Source of the DNA: Paraburkholderia ultramafica
GTDB lineage: Bacteria > Pseudomonadota > Gammaproteobacteria > Burkholderiales > Burkholderiaceae
Assembly (NCBI RefSeq): GCF_902859915.1
Contig: NZ_CADIKK010000012.1
Location: 1-64,000, forward strand
Length of the DNA stretch: 64,000 nucleotides
Reading direction: 5' to 3'
Shown here: positions 1 to 8,439 of the stretch, piece after piece
Position numbering within the stretch: the first letter of the stretch is position 1
Layout: every line of letters starts with the position of its first letter
Made by a program: the position numbers and the translations under genes
The notes under the pieces: generated by a model
Database searches by the model: none
Told to the model about the DNA's origin: nothing
The model's input: the letters and a program-made list of their open reading frames with translations, nothing else

Positions 1-65
1 CGTGAAACGACTCCACGCCGATGATAGTGCGGATTGCCCGTGTGAAAGTAGGTAATCGTCAGGCT
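1..65 (+). rRNA. rrf: 5S ribosomal RNA, 3' part
   Basis: The first 65 bases match the 3' half of a betaproteobacterial 5S rRNA: the stretch around 17-30 (CCGATGATAGTGC), the AAAGTAGG segment at 45-52, and the terminal TCGTCAGGC that pairs with the 5' end of the molecule. The 5' half and the rest of the rRNA operon lie left of the window. A terminator follows at once, which fits the end of an rRNA operon. The exact last base is uncertain by one or two. Confidence 0.9.
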
Positions 66-81
66 CCCCAGCAGCAAGCAC

Positions 82-109
82 AAACCCCACCTGACCCGGT
101 GGGGTTTTT
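82..109 (+). terminator. Rho-independent terminator of the rRNA operon
   Basis: A perfect 10-bp stem (82-91 with 98-107) encloses a 6-base loop and ends in a run of five T. It lies 17 bases after the 5S rRNA end and reads on the plus strand. Confidence 0.9.
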
Positions 110-247
110 GCCGTTTACGCGTGCATGAGAACCGCGCACATCTCATTTCACGCGTACATGCGATTCGCGTGCCGGTTGCCGCGCCCACATTCCCCGAAAA
201 ACAGAAAGCGGCCGTGAAAGCGCCTCTCACGGTTCCTCCTCCGGTCT

Positions 248-1621
248 TCAGTTCTTCCCGACCCGCAACGCGTTCGCGTAACCGGTCAGCTCCAGATAAC
301 CCCGTCCCACCTCCGCACCTTCGCGACTCACCCGCACCGCACCCTCCCAGTACACCGCGCCGGTTGATTGCCGTGAATCGAGCTCCTGATCGTCCATCAG
401 CGGATCGAGTTGCCACATCAGCGCGCCCGTCTTAACGGTCATCGAGACAGGATACGAAGTGTTAGTGCGCGGCGAGCGCCATGTGCGAACCGGCGTAAAG
501 TCGACCTGATCGGGGCCGAACGTCATCACCCGGCCAGCGGTGTTGCGAAGGGCGGCATGTGCCCACATCGCGTGTCCATCGCGGCTACGCACCTTGAACG
601 CCATCAGGGCCGAGCCGTCAGTGAGGTTGGCGCCCAGCCAGTCCCATCCGACCGCATTGGTGTCGAGCAGCGTGCTCGACCACTCGTGATCCAGCCAGGC
701 CATACCAGTCACCGCAGTCTCGCCGTGCGATGAACTCCCCACAGCGTTCGGACGTACCACGCTGCCAGTCACGCGTAATTGCGGCTCGCTGTAGTAATAG
801 CTCGCCTGTTCCGGCCGCGGACCTTTGCGCGAATAGCCGCGTTCGCCCTGGATCAGCGGCGCTTGCGTCGGCGTCAGCGTGAGATGCAGCGAGAATCCGT
901 TCGCATCGACATTGACGTCGTAGTGACCGTCCGCAGCGCGAATGATTTTCCATGCGTCGAGCTTGACGTCAGTAGTGGACGGCCGCGCATAAACGAGCCC
1001 GAAACCTTGACGGGCAATGCGCTGATCATGAGCGAGGTGCCCGAGAGCAGGATCGCTTAACGCGGCATGTGCAATGATCAATTGCGAAGGCGCGAAAGCA
1101 CTCGGATCGGCGGCGTCGTGACCCGTTGCCGAGCGGAAAAAAGTGATCTGAAAGCCAAGCGGTTGATTGTCCGGTGTCGTGAGCCACCCCGTCGCATACC
1201 ACCACTCGGTGCGAAATGCCGCGTGCGCGCCACTGTCCTGCGGCAGCGCGATCGGGTGGTCTGGCGTGACCGCTGCGAATTCGGCAGGCGCGGCGAATCC
1301 GGACGACGCAGCGAGCATGCCGACGCAAAGCAGGCAGCGAAGGCGAGGGCGGAATCGCCCCAGACTTGTCACGCCGCGAAGGCGAGGGCGCGATCGCCAC
1401 AAACTCGTCATGCACGCGAAAGCGGTTGTCGACTCGCACGGCAGCTCGCGCGGCGGGACCGCCTTAACGTAAGCGGCGCTTATCTTCCGCACTGCGAGCG
1501 CAACCCGAGGCGCGAGTCGATGCAGCGTGACGCAAGATCCGCGGGCCGCATCAAAGCACGCTATCGCGTTGCGCATCGACTCATCAGCCAAATCAGCCAA
1601 CTCACGCGACCAATGCCACAT
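248..1621 (-). CDS. AttH-like / CrtC-type lipocalin-like secreted protein
   Basis: This resembles the AttH component (lipocalin-like, 'carotenoid 1,2-hydratase' fold family) that often accompanies an ABC exporter of the LolCDE/MacB kind. Motifs include TEWWYATGWL near the start of the mature domain, then GFQITFFR, EQASYYYSEPQL and AWLDHEWSS. A hydrophobic stretch ending SSGFAAPA looks like a signal peptide, so the product should be exported. The ATG at 1621 overlaps the permease stop (TGATG) and has a GGAGG ribosome site 7 bases before it. That start leaves about 95 residues before the signal peptide, unusually many; an in-frame ATG at 1411 would give a 387-residue protein but has no visible ribosome site. 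The carotenoid activity in the family name should not be assumed. Confidence 0.8.
   Translation of the reverse strand: MWHWSRELADLADESMRNAIACFDAARGSCVTLHRLAPRVALAVRKISAAYVKAVPPRELPCESTTAFACMTSLWRSRPRLRGVTSLGRFRPRLRCLLCVGMLAASSGFAAPAEFAAVTPDHPIALPQDSGAHAAFRTEWWYATGWLTTPDNQPLGFQITFFRSATGHDAADPSAFAPSQLIIAHAALSDPALGHLAHDQRIARQGFGLVYARPSTTDVKLDAWKIIRAADGHYDVNVDANGFSLHLTLTPTQAPLIQGERGYSRKGPRPEQASYYYSEPQLRVTGSVVRPNAVGSSSHGETAVTGMAWLDHEWSSTLLDTNAVGWDWLGANLTDGSALMAFKVRSRDGHAMWAHAALRNTAGRVMTFGPDQVDFTPVRTWRSPRTNTSYPVSMTVKTGALMWQLDPLMDDQELDSRQSTGAVYWEGAVRVSREGAEVGRGYLELTGYANALRVGKN
1337..1414. repeat. 39-bp tandem duplication inside the AttH-like gene
   Basis: Two adjacent, slightly diverged 39-base copies (1337-1375 and 1376-1414). 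On the coding strand they give two 13-residue units, MTSLWRSRPRLRG and VTSLGRFRPRLRC, just before the predicted signal peptide. The unit length is a multiple of three, so the frame is kept. Confidence 0.8.
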
Positions 1622-4191
1622 CACCAATCCTCCTTCACCGCGCGCACCGCATCCACCGACACCGCGCCGCGTCCCGCGATCACCGCCGTCGAGCACGACG
1701 ACGCCAGCATCACCAGCGCGACCGTACCGAGCACCGTCCATGGCACGTGCAGCGACATGCTCCAATGAAACGACTGCGGATTGACGACGAACACGAGAAT
1801 CAGGCTGATCGCAAATCCGAGCAGGAAGCCCATCGCGATGCCGCAAGCCGTGAGCATGCCACCTTCGAGCGCAAGGATCGCGAGAACCTGCGTGCGGGTC
1901 ACACCGACGTGCCGCAGCATGCCGAACTCGCGGGCCCGCGCGAGTGTCTGCGCAGAAAACGTCGCCGCGACGCCGAACAAGCCGATCACGATAGCGACCG
2001 CCTCGAGAAGATAAGTCACCGCAAAACTCCGATCGAAGATCACCAGCGTACGCGCGCGAATCTCGCCCGGTTGCGACAGGTCCAGCGACGCGCCGAAGGG
2101 CAGTGCACGCAGCCCGGCAATCACACTTTCAACGCGCGTCCCCGGCTGAATGGTAATGGCGACATCGGTCGCGCTCGTGTCGGCGGTCAGGCGCCGGTAG
2201 TCGGCGAGCCGTATCTGGATCGCGCCGCTCTGCCGCACGTAATCGCGCCACACGCCGGCCACGACGAACACATGGCCGTTGTCGCCAAGCGGCAACTGCA
2301 CACGCTGACCAAGCCTGTATCCATACAGATCGATCATTGCTTCGGATACCCAAACAGGTGTTTCGTTGCTACGAAGCTCGGAGGGCGACAGTACCGTGCC
2401 AGTCATCTGCAGTTTCGCACCCGGATCGGCAGCGTCAATTTCACGCGCCAGCACGGCAACGTCCGGCCGCGCGGGATCGAGCGTGAGACGCGACGTGCGG
2501 GCAAGCGCGGCGTTCTTGATGCCGGGCACGGCTGCCAGCAGGCTTTGCTCGCCGGGCCGCAAGCCACCGGTATCGCCGTTCGGTGCCACCCGTACGTACA
2601 GATCGGCGTAGAGCAGATGAACCAGCCAGTCTTCGACGGACACGCGGAAGCTGGCCACCATGATCGCCATCGCGACGATCAGCGCGAAGCTCGACAACAC
2701 GCCGCCCATTGCGATCGACGCGTGGCCCGGCGCATTCGCGAGGCGCGCCAACGCGAGCGTACTGGCTGCGCCCGCGTGGCGTCGCGCGGCGAACGCACGG
2801 CTTGCCGCGCCGAATATCAGCGCAGTCACACGCGGCATCAGCGCGATCCCGCCGACCAGCAGCAGCGCGACGGCGGCATAGCCGGCAATCGGCGCGTCGA
2901 ACCACGGCGGTAACTGTGTGAGAGCAGCCGCGGCCAGCAGGCAAATCAAAGCGGGCCAGGGCGTGGCGAGCCGAGCCAGCGCGCCTTCTTCGGCGCCTGC
3001 CTTGAGCGCCGTCGCGGGTCTTGCGCGTGCCGCTTCCAGCGCGGGCGCAAGGCTGCCCAAGACCGACACCGCGATGCCGAGCGTCAGAAACAATGCGCTA
3101 GCCAGCGGTTCGAAACCGACCTGCGGTTGCACGCCGGGAAAGTAGCCACCGCCCAGGTCGCTGCCGAAAAAGTGCAGCGCGCCGCGTGCCATCGCATAAC
3201 CCAGCGCGAGCCCGGACAGCGAGCCGAGCAGCCCCAGCAGCGCGCCTTCCAGCAGGATCTGACGCAACAGCTGGCCGCGCGTCAGTCCGAGCACGCGCAG
3301 CATCGCGAACTGCGCGCGACGCCTCACGACCCCCAGCGCCTGGGTCGAAAATACCAGGAACGCGCCGGTGAAGAGCGCGACCAGCGCGAGCACATTCATG
3401 TTGATCCGATAGGCGCGCGACAGACGATCGGTGCGGCTTTCGGCGTCGCGCGTTTCGGCGACCACCCACTGATTGCCAAGCCGCGCTTGCAGATCGCGCT
3501 TGAAGCGTTCCCGGTCGACGCCGCGCTCGAGCTGCACGTCGATGCGCGAGAGCTTGCCCACCTTGCCGAACTTCCACTGAGCGGCGGCGATATCCATCAC
3601 CGCGAGCCGCTGACCCGGGCGGGTCCTCACGAGGCCGCCCGCGACGCGCAAACGGACGATCGACGTGCCGCTTTGCAGCGCCACGTCGTCGCCGGTTTTT
3701 ACGTTCAGCCATTGCTGGGCAGCCGACGAGAGAAACACCGTATCGGACGCGAGCGTATCGAACGGACGGTCCGGCGACGGCACGCCCATCAGATCGGGCG
3801 CAATCCTGCTTGCCTTGAACACGTCGATGCCGAGAACCGGCAGCGCGGCGTTCTGGCCCGGCACGCTGACGTCGAGTGCGAGCACGGGGCTGGTCAACGC
3901 CACACCAGCTTCAGTCGACAGACGTGGATAGATGGACTCGCCGAACCAGGGCTGTGCGCCGCGCACTTGCAGGTCGGCTTCGCCGGAGAGACTGCGGGCC
4001 GCCGCCGAGAATTCGTTGAAGGCCGCGCTGTTGATCAATTGCACCGCGTAACCGAGCGCGACGCCGAGTGCAATCGTCGCGATGGCAACCAGTGCGCGTC
4101 CACGATGACTGCGCCATTCGGAGCCCAGCAGCCAGCGCGCGAGCACGCGATGTCCCCGCGTGCGTAGCAGTGGGCGGAAATCAGCGCGCAT
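1621..4191 (-). CDS. ABC transporter permease, FtsX/MacB-like
   Basis: An 856-residue inner-membrane permease with two FtsX-type membrane modules. An N-terminal membrane segment (about 34-55) is followed by a large periplasmic core region, a first set of membrane helices (about 270-480), a second periplasmic domain, and final helices (about 730-850) ending in the typical short cytoplasmic tail [13 protein letters not shown]. This is the double-length form seen in LolC/E-like or AttFG-like exporters, which act on lipids or lipoproteins. The start overlaps the upstream ATPase gene by 11 bases and the stop overlaps the AttH-like gene by one, so the three are translationally coupled. The substrate is unknown. 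Confidence 0.9.
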   Translation of the reverse strand: MRADFRPLLRTRGHRVLARWLLGSEWRSHRGRALVAIATIALGVALGYAVQLINSAAFNEFSAAARSLSGEADLQVRGAQPWFGESIYPRLSTEAGVALTSPVLALDVSVPGQNAALPVLGIDVFKASRIAPDLMGVPSPDRPFDTLASDTVFLSSAAQQWLNVKTGDDVALQSGTSIVRLRVAGGLVRTRPGQRLAVMDIAAAQWKFGKVGKLSRIDVQLERGVDRERFKRDLQARLGNQWVVAETRDAESRTDRLSRAYRINMNVLALVALFTGAFLVFSTQALGVVRRRAQFAMLRVLGLTRGQLLRQILLEGALLGLLGSLSGLALGYAMARGALHFFGSDLGGGYFPGVQPQVGFEPLASALFLTLGIAVSVLGSLAPALEAARARPATALKAGAEEGALARLATPWPALICLLAAAALTQLPPWFDAPIAGYAAVALLLVGGIALMPRVTALIFGAASRAFAARRHAGAASTLALARLANAPGHASIAMGGVLSSFALIVAMAIMVASFRVSVEDWLVHLLYADLYVRVAPNGDTGGLRPGEQSLLAAVPGIKNAALARTSRLTLDPARPDVAVLAREIDAADPGAKLQMTGTVLSPSELRSNETPVWVSEAMIDLYGYRLGQRVQLPLGDNGHVFVVAGVWRDYVRQSGAIQIRLADYRRLTADTSATDVAITIQPGTRVESVIAGLRALPFGASLDLSQPGEIRARTLVIFDRSFAVTYLLEAVAIVIGLFGVAATFSAQTLARAREFGMLRHVGVTRTQVLAILALEGGMLTACGIAMGFLLGFAISLILVFVVNPQSFHWSMSLHVPWTVLGTVALVMLASSCSTAVIAGRGAVSVDAVRAVKEDW

Positions 4192-4930
4192 CGTCGGCTG
4201 AGCGTGCGGGGGATCCGCGCGCGAGATGCTGGCCGGAAAGCGCGCGCTCGACGGAGGGCTCGTGCAAACCGCCGTCGCTCAGAATCAGGATGCGGTCGGC
4301 AACGGCCGCCGCGGCTTCCGAGTGCGTCACCAGGATCGTGGCCGCGCCGGTTGCCTTGCTCTGCGCGCGAAACAGGCCGAGAACGTCGTGTGCGGTAGCG
4401 GGGTCGAGGTTGCCCGTGGGTTCGTCGGCGAGAATCAGTTTGGGACGATGCACGAGCGCTCGCGCAATCGCGACGCGCTGCAGTTCGCCACCCGAGAGTT
4501 GCCGCGGAAAGTCATCGCCGCGGCCGCTGAGGCCGACCGCCGCGAGCATGTCGAGCGCGCCGAAAGTGGGCAGATCGTTGAGCAGCAGCGGCAGCGCCAC
4601 GTTCTGCGCGAGCGTCAGATGAGGCAGCACGTGAAAAGCCTGGAAGACGAAGCCGAGTTTGCGCCGGCGCAGACGCGTCGCCGCATTGTCGTCCAGCCGC
4701 GCGACGGCGCTGCCGTCGATGATCACGTCGCCGCTATCCGCGCTGTCGAGGCCGGCGATCAGATTGAGCAGCGTCGATTTGCCGACGCCCGAGTCGCCCA
4801 TGATCGCGACGAATTCACCCGGCCCGAGTGTGAAGTCGAGCTGCGCGAGCACGATGCGGCCCGCGCCGTACTGCTTGCTCAGCCCACGGCATTCGAGTGC
4901 GGGAACGACAACTTCGTCACGAAGCGCCAT
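4181..4930 (-). CDS. ABC transporter ATP-binding protein, LolD/MacB type
   Basis: A 249-residue nucleotide-binding subunit that would energise the FtsX-type permease encoded directly downstream. Visible motifs are Walker [10 protein letters not shown] (45-53), signature LSGGE (145-149) and Walker B LILADEP (164-170) followed by TGNLD, the form typical of the LolD/MacB/FtsE group. It is the first gene of the minus-strand operon, so the promoter should lie just right of 4930. Confidence 0.93.
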   Translation of the reverse strand: MALRDEVVVPALECRGLSKQYGAGRIVLAQLDFTLGPGEFVAIMGDSGVGKSTLLNLIAGLDSADSGDVIIDGSAVARLDDNAATRLRRRKLGFVFQAFHVLPHLTLAQNVALPLLLNDLPTFGALDMLAAVGLSGRGDDFPRQLSGGELQRVAIARALVHRPKLILADEPTGNLDPATAHDVLGLFRAQSKATGAATILVTHSEAAAAVADRILILSDGGLHEPSVERALSGQHLARGSPARSADDAR

Positions 4931-5415
4931 GCGGTATCCGAAAAGTTTGGCGGGCGTTGGGCGGTGTCCGGGCAGACGGATTGAGTGTGCTCTGTCGCGT
5001 GCAAGTCCGCCGGCGAACCGCCGAAGTATATTCGGCTTCTGTAAGGCGCGCGGAAGCGGCGCGCGTCGCGTGGCCGTGAACCGGGCAATCTGGCAGCTGA
5101 ATAAAGCAGCCTTTTTCAGGCGGCCGCCACCGCTAATTTAGAGTGCCGGACCAAAAAAATTTTCTGTTCGCAAACGGACGAAATTCTTGCCTGCGGCCCG
5201 AAATCGGCGTTCAGCGGAGCGCCTGCGCCCGCATGATCTATTCGAGCGCGAAGCGTGGACGGAACCGCTCACGCAACGGTCGCTAATTCGCGGCCAATTG
5301 TTATCTTCTGTTTGTAAAATTGCTTGCATATATTGAGCGCAAATGAGTTTGTGCAAATGCACATTTTTATGCGTTCCGCAAGCTTGTGTGCGGCAACAAT
5401 ATATTGTCGAGCGCG

Positions 5416-5437
5416 TTGCAGCGATGTTGCGCTGCAA
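5416..5437. promoter_or_regulatory. Inverted repeat TTGCAGCG-N6-CGCTGCAA upstream of nuoM-like gene
   Basis: A perfect 8-bp dyad with a 6-base spacer, about 180 bases before the nuoM-like start. Its outer TTGCA...TGCAA half-sites recall a dyad upstream of cyoA (7352-7372). It could be an operator; no regulator is identified. Confidence 0.45.
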
Positions 5438-5550
5438 AAGTATTCTTATCTTGGTAATCTCCCACCCTTGATCATTCGACTGCGGGTAAACGTGTAGCGG
5501 GGACCACCGCTTGCACGTCAATTTCAGCGAAATCCGGCTTACATATCCAT

Positions 5551-5580
5551 TTCAATGCCTTCTGTTTTGAAGGCATTGAA
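5551..5580. promoter_or_regulatory. 12-bp perfect hairpin in the nuoM leader
   Basis: Arms 5551-5562 and 5569-5580 are perfectly complementary around the loop TGTTTT. The hairpin ends 35 bases before the chosen nuoM ATG. It is not followed by a T run, so it does not look like a standard terminator; it may be an operator or an RNA structure in the leader. Confidence 0.55.
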
Positions 5581-5615
5581 GCGGCGTTTTGTACTTCAAG
5601 TTTTTGACAGAGCAC

Positions 5616-7175
5616 ATGCCATTGCCTCTTCTTAGCCTTCTCATCTGGATCCCTATTGTCGCCGGGCTCGTCGTTTTGCGTGGCGGATCTGACGCGGCGC
5701 GTAGTCGCACCCGTTGGCTCGCGCTGACCGGCGCGGTTGCAGGCTTCCTGCCGGTGATTCCGCTGGTCGCGAATTTCCGCAACGACGTCACGTCGATGCA
5801 GTTCGTCGAAAACGTTCGCTGGTCGCCGACGTTCGATATCGCATGGCATGTGGGGGTGGACGGGATTTCGCTTTGGCTCGTCGCGCTGACCGCGCTCACC
5901 ACGATCATCATCGTGGTCGCGTCGTGGGAATCGATTACCGAGCGCACCGCGCAGTACTTCGGCGCGTTCCTGATGTTGTCGGGCTTCATGCAGGGTGTCT
6001 TCACGTCGCTCGACGGCATGCTGTTCTTCATTTCGTTCGAAGCGACGCTGATTCCGCTGTATCTGCTGATCGGCACGTGGGGACACTCGAACCGCTCGTA
6101 CGCCGCGGTCAAATTCTTCTTCGTGTCGTTCCTCGGCTCGCTGATGATGCTGATGTCGATGCTGTACCTGTATAGCCAGACGCACAGCTTCGACCTCGCG
6201 CTGTGGCGTGAAACGCACCTCGGCACGCTGCCGCAGGTTCTGATCTTCCTCGGCTTCCTCGCTGCGTTCGGCGTGAAGGTGCCGATGTGGCCGCTGCATA
6301 CGTGGCTGCCCGACGTCCACCTCGACGGCCCGACCGGCGCCGCCGTGATGATCGGCATGCTGAAGCTGGGCGGCTACGGTCTGCTGCGTTTCGCGTTGCC
6401 GATCGCCCCGCAAGCGAGCCACTTCTTCGCGCCGATGATGATCACGCTGTCGCTGATCGCGGTGATCTATTCGAGCCTGCTGGCGCTCGTGCAAACCGAC
6501 ATGCGCCGCCTGCTCGCGTATTCGACGGTGGCGCACATGGGCCTCGTGACGCTGGGTCTGTTCGTCTTCAACCGCATCGGCCAGGCCGGCGCGATCGTGC
6601 AGATGCTGTCGTACGGCGTGGTGTCCGGCGCGATGCTGCTGTGCACGGGCATGCTCTACGACCGCACGAAGACCGCGTCGATCGCCGAGTACGGCGGCGT
6701 CGCCAATACGATGCCGCGCTTCGCCGCGTTCGTGATGCTGTTCTCGATGGCCAATATCGGCCTACCGGGCACGTCGGGTTTTGTCGGCGAGTTCATGGTG
6801 CTGATGGGCGCGATCCGCTTCAACTTCTGGATCGGCGCAATCGCCGCTTCGACGTTGATCCTGAGCGCGGCCTACACGCTGTGGTTGTACAAGCGCGTGA
6901 TCTTCGGTGCGATCGCCAATGCGCGCGTCGCTAAACTGAAGGATCTCGGCAAGCGCGAATTCGCGCTGCTCGGCGCGATGGCGTTGCTGGTGCTCGCGAT
7001 CGGCATCAATCCGAAGCCGTTCACCGATGCGATCGATCCGTCGGTCGGCACGCTGCTCGCTCAATCGGAGCGCTCGGCTCATCCTTCGGACGACTCGGCG
7101 CCGGCTGACGGTGGCGGGCATCTTCAGGCAGCGGCGCCCGCCCCGCTCGCTGCCGCGGTCCGCACGCCGGGCTGA
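5616..7175 (+). CDS. nuoM: NuoM-like proton-pumping subunit (orphan)
   Basis: A 519-residue, highly hydrophobic membrane protein of the NuoM/MrpD antiporter family, the proton-translocating chain L module of NADH:quinone oxidoreductase. Residues aligned with those needed for pumping are present: E142 in FFISFEATLIPLY, K221 in GVKVPMWPLHTWLPD and K250 in GMLKLGGYG. The ATG at 5616 is chosen because homologues begin MPLP/MPIL at this point; the frame is open to a TTG at 5589. No other nuo gene is nearby, so this is a solitary copy, placed just before cyoABCD. The C-terminal tail (about 485-519) is Ala/Pro-rich and probably not conserved. Confidence 0.85.
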   Translation: MPLPLLSLLIWIPIVAGLVVLRGGSDAARSRTRWLALTGAVAGFLPVIPLVANFRNDVTSMQFVENVRWSPTFDIAWHVGVDGISLWLVALTALTTIIIVVASWESITERTAQYFGAFLMLSGFMQGVFTSLDGMLFFISFEATLIPLYLLIGTWGHSNRSYAAVKFFFVSFLGSLMMLMSMLYLYSQTHSFDLALWRETHLGTLPQVLIFLGFLAAFGVKVPMWPLHTWLPDVHLDGPTGAAVMIGMLKLGGYGLLRFALPIAPQASHFFAPMMITLSLIAVIYSSLLALVQTDMRRLLAYSTVAHMGLVTLGLFVFNRIGQAGAIVQMLSYGVVSGAMLLCTGMLYDRTKTASIAEYGGVANTMPRFAAFVMLFSMANIGLPGTSGFVGEFMVLMGAIRFNFWIGAIAASTLILSAAYTLWLYKRVIFGAIANARVAKLKDLGKREFALLGAMALLVLAIGINPKPFTDAIDPSVGTLLAQSERSAHPSDDSAPADGGGHLQAAAPAPLAAAVRTPG

Positions 7176-7351
7176 ATGCGGAAAGTGTGGTGCAAATGCA
7201 GCATGCGCGTTCACGAATGCTGCTTTGCTCACGCGTCTTCACGCATCGACTTCAATTCCTTGCAAGCATCTTGAGCGGCGTAACGATCCAGGTCATGCCG
7301 CGTTTTAGCGCTTTTTTAAGGGACTTTTGTGATGCGTCAAGTTTTAATTGC

Positions 7352-7372
7352 TTTGCAATAGAGCATTGCAAA
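7352..7372. promoter_or_regulatory. Inverted repeat TTTGCAAT-N5-ATTGCAAA upstream of cyoA
   Basis: A perfect 8-bp dyad with a 5-base spacer, about 165 bases before the cyoA start. It is similar in form to the TTGCAGCG-N6-CGCTGCAA dyad before the nuoM-like gene. Confidence 0.5.
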
Positions 7373-7385
7373 CCGCCGCTTGCGC

Positions 7386-7418
7386 GCAACGTGTGCGGCA
7401 ACGTGTCGCACACGTTGC
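7386..7418. promoter_or_regulatory. 12-bp inverted repeat with a third half-site in the loop, upstream of cyoA
   Basis: Arms GCAACGTGTGCG (7386-7397) and CGCACACGTTGC (7407-7418) are perfectly complementary. The 9-base spacer is itself GCAACGTGT, a copy of the left arm. Three GCAACGTGT-type sites in 33 bases suggest an operator array or a switchable RNA stem. Confidence 0.5.
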
Positions 7419-7537
7419 GACGCAATAGATCTTTGCAAAATCGAGGGTTTATCGTCGTCTGGCGTGCCCCTACTATGCGAGCGCTTATTAAAGGAGAGCC
7501 GTCGAATGACGTTCGTTGAAGTCGTAAAGAAGAGGCA

Positions 7538-8437
7538 ATGGATATGAAAGGAAGGACTCTGCGAGGGTCGATAAGTTTCCTTTCCGCCGGCCTCGCGTTG
7601 TTGCTCTCGGGTTGCAGCAACCTCGATATCTTGAATCCGAAGGGGAGTGTGGGACTGGCGGAACGTGATCTGATTGCCACGTCTGTCTGGGCCATGCTGA
7701 TCGTGGTCGTTCCGGTGATTGCGCTGACGCTGCTGTTCGCATGGCGTTATCGCGCGTCGAACAAAAGCGCTGAATACCGTCCGAAGTGGGTTCACTCGAC
7801 CGGTATCGAAATCGCCGTCTGGACGATTCCGACGCTGATCATTCTGTTCCTGGCCGTGTTGACGTGGAAGAGCACGCATGAGCTCGATCCGTATCGTCCG
7901 CTCGAGTCGCAGGTCAAGCCGATCAACGTCGAAGTCGTCGCGCTCGACTGGAAGTGGCTGTTCATTTATCCCGACCTCGGTATTGCGTCGGTGAACCAGC
8001 TGGCGATCCCGGTCGGCACGCCGGTGAACTTCCTGATCACCTCCGACACGGTGATGAACTCGTTCTTCATCCCGCAGCTCGGCGGCCAGATCTACGCGAT
8101 GGCAGGCATGCAAACGCGTCTGCATCTGATCGCGGACGAAGCCGGCGACTACGCCGGTACCTCGGCCAACTTCAGCGGCAAGGGCTTCTCGGACATGAAG
8201 TTCCGTACGCTCGCCAAGTCGCCGGAAGAGTTCAACGCATGGGTTGCGAAAGTGCGCGCGTCGTCGGACACGCTCAGCATGGACCGTTACCACGCGGTAT
8301 CGGAGCCTAGCGAGAAGGATCCAGTGCGCTACTTCTCGACGGTTGATCCGAAGCTCTTTCACAACATCATCGCCCGATATAACAACGGCAACGTCATGGA
8401 CAACATGAAGGATGCCAACTGCGGGCCGAAGGGATAA
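7538..8437 (+). CDS. cyoA: Cytochrome bo ubiquinol oxidase subunit II
   Basis: A 299-residue lipoprotein subunit of the cytochrome bo3 quinol oxidase. The signal peptide ends in a lipobox LSGC with the lipidated cysteine at 26. Two membrane helices follow (about 45-68 and 88-108), then a periplasmic cupredoxin domain (about 125-235) that lacks the CuA ligands, as expected for a quinol oxidase: the region reads [16 protein letters not shown] and [18 protein letters not shown]. It is the first gene of cyoABCD and stops 2 bases before cyoB. An alternative ATG lies two codons later. Confidence 0.95.
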   Translation: MDMKGRTLRGSISFLSAGLALLLSGCSNLDILNPKGSVGLAERDLIATSVWAMLIVVVPVIALTLLFAWRYRASNKSAEYRPKWVHSTGIEIAVWTIPTLIILFLAVLTWKSTHELDPYRPLESQVKPINVEVVALDWKWLFIYPDLGIASVNQLAIPVGTPVNFLITSDTVMNSFFIPQLGGQIYAMAGMQTRLHLIADEAGDYAGTSANFSGKGFSDMKFRTLAKSPEEFNAWVAKVRASSDTLSMDRYHAVSEPSEKDPVRYFSTVDPKLFHNIIARYNNGNVMDNMKDANCGPKG

Positions 8438-8439
8438 GC

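Larger units (their letters stand above)
4931..5615. other. Intergenic region between divergent ABC operon and nuoM-like gene
   Basis: No gene is supported here. The stretch 5290-5460 is AT-rich compared with its surroundings and carries several dyads: GTGCA-AA-TGCAC at 5351-5362, the 12-base palindrome ACAATATATTGT at 5396-5407, and two longer inverted repeats listed separately. It should hold the promoters of both flanking genes; no convincing -35/-10 pair could be fixed by eye. Confidence 0.6.
7176..7537. other. Intergenic region upstream of cyoABCD
   Basis: No gene is supported. The last 200 bases hold two perfect inverted repeats (7352-7372 and 7386-7418, listed separately) and a further TTTGCAAAA at about 7432. 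The region is the likely promoter/operator of the cyo operon; no clear -35/-10 pair was fixed. Confidence 0.6.

Noticed and set aside
212-232. Hairpin CCGTGA...TCACGG after the AttH-like stop as a terminator
   Set aside because: Only a 6-bp stem with a 9-base loop and a broken T tract on the minus strand; too weak to list.
5138-5521. 127-codon minus-strand frame in the nuoM upstream region
   Set aside because: No ribosome site or homology; runs through AT-rich dyads that look regulatory.
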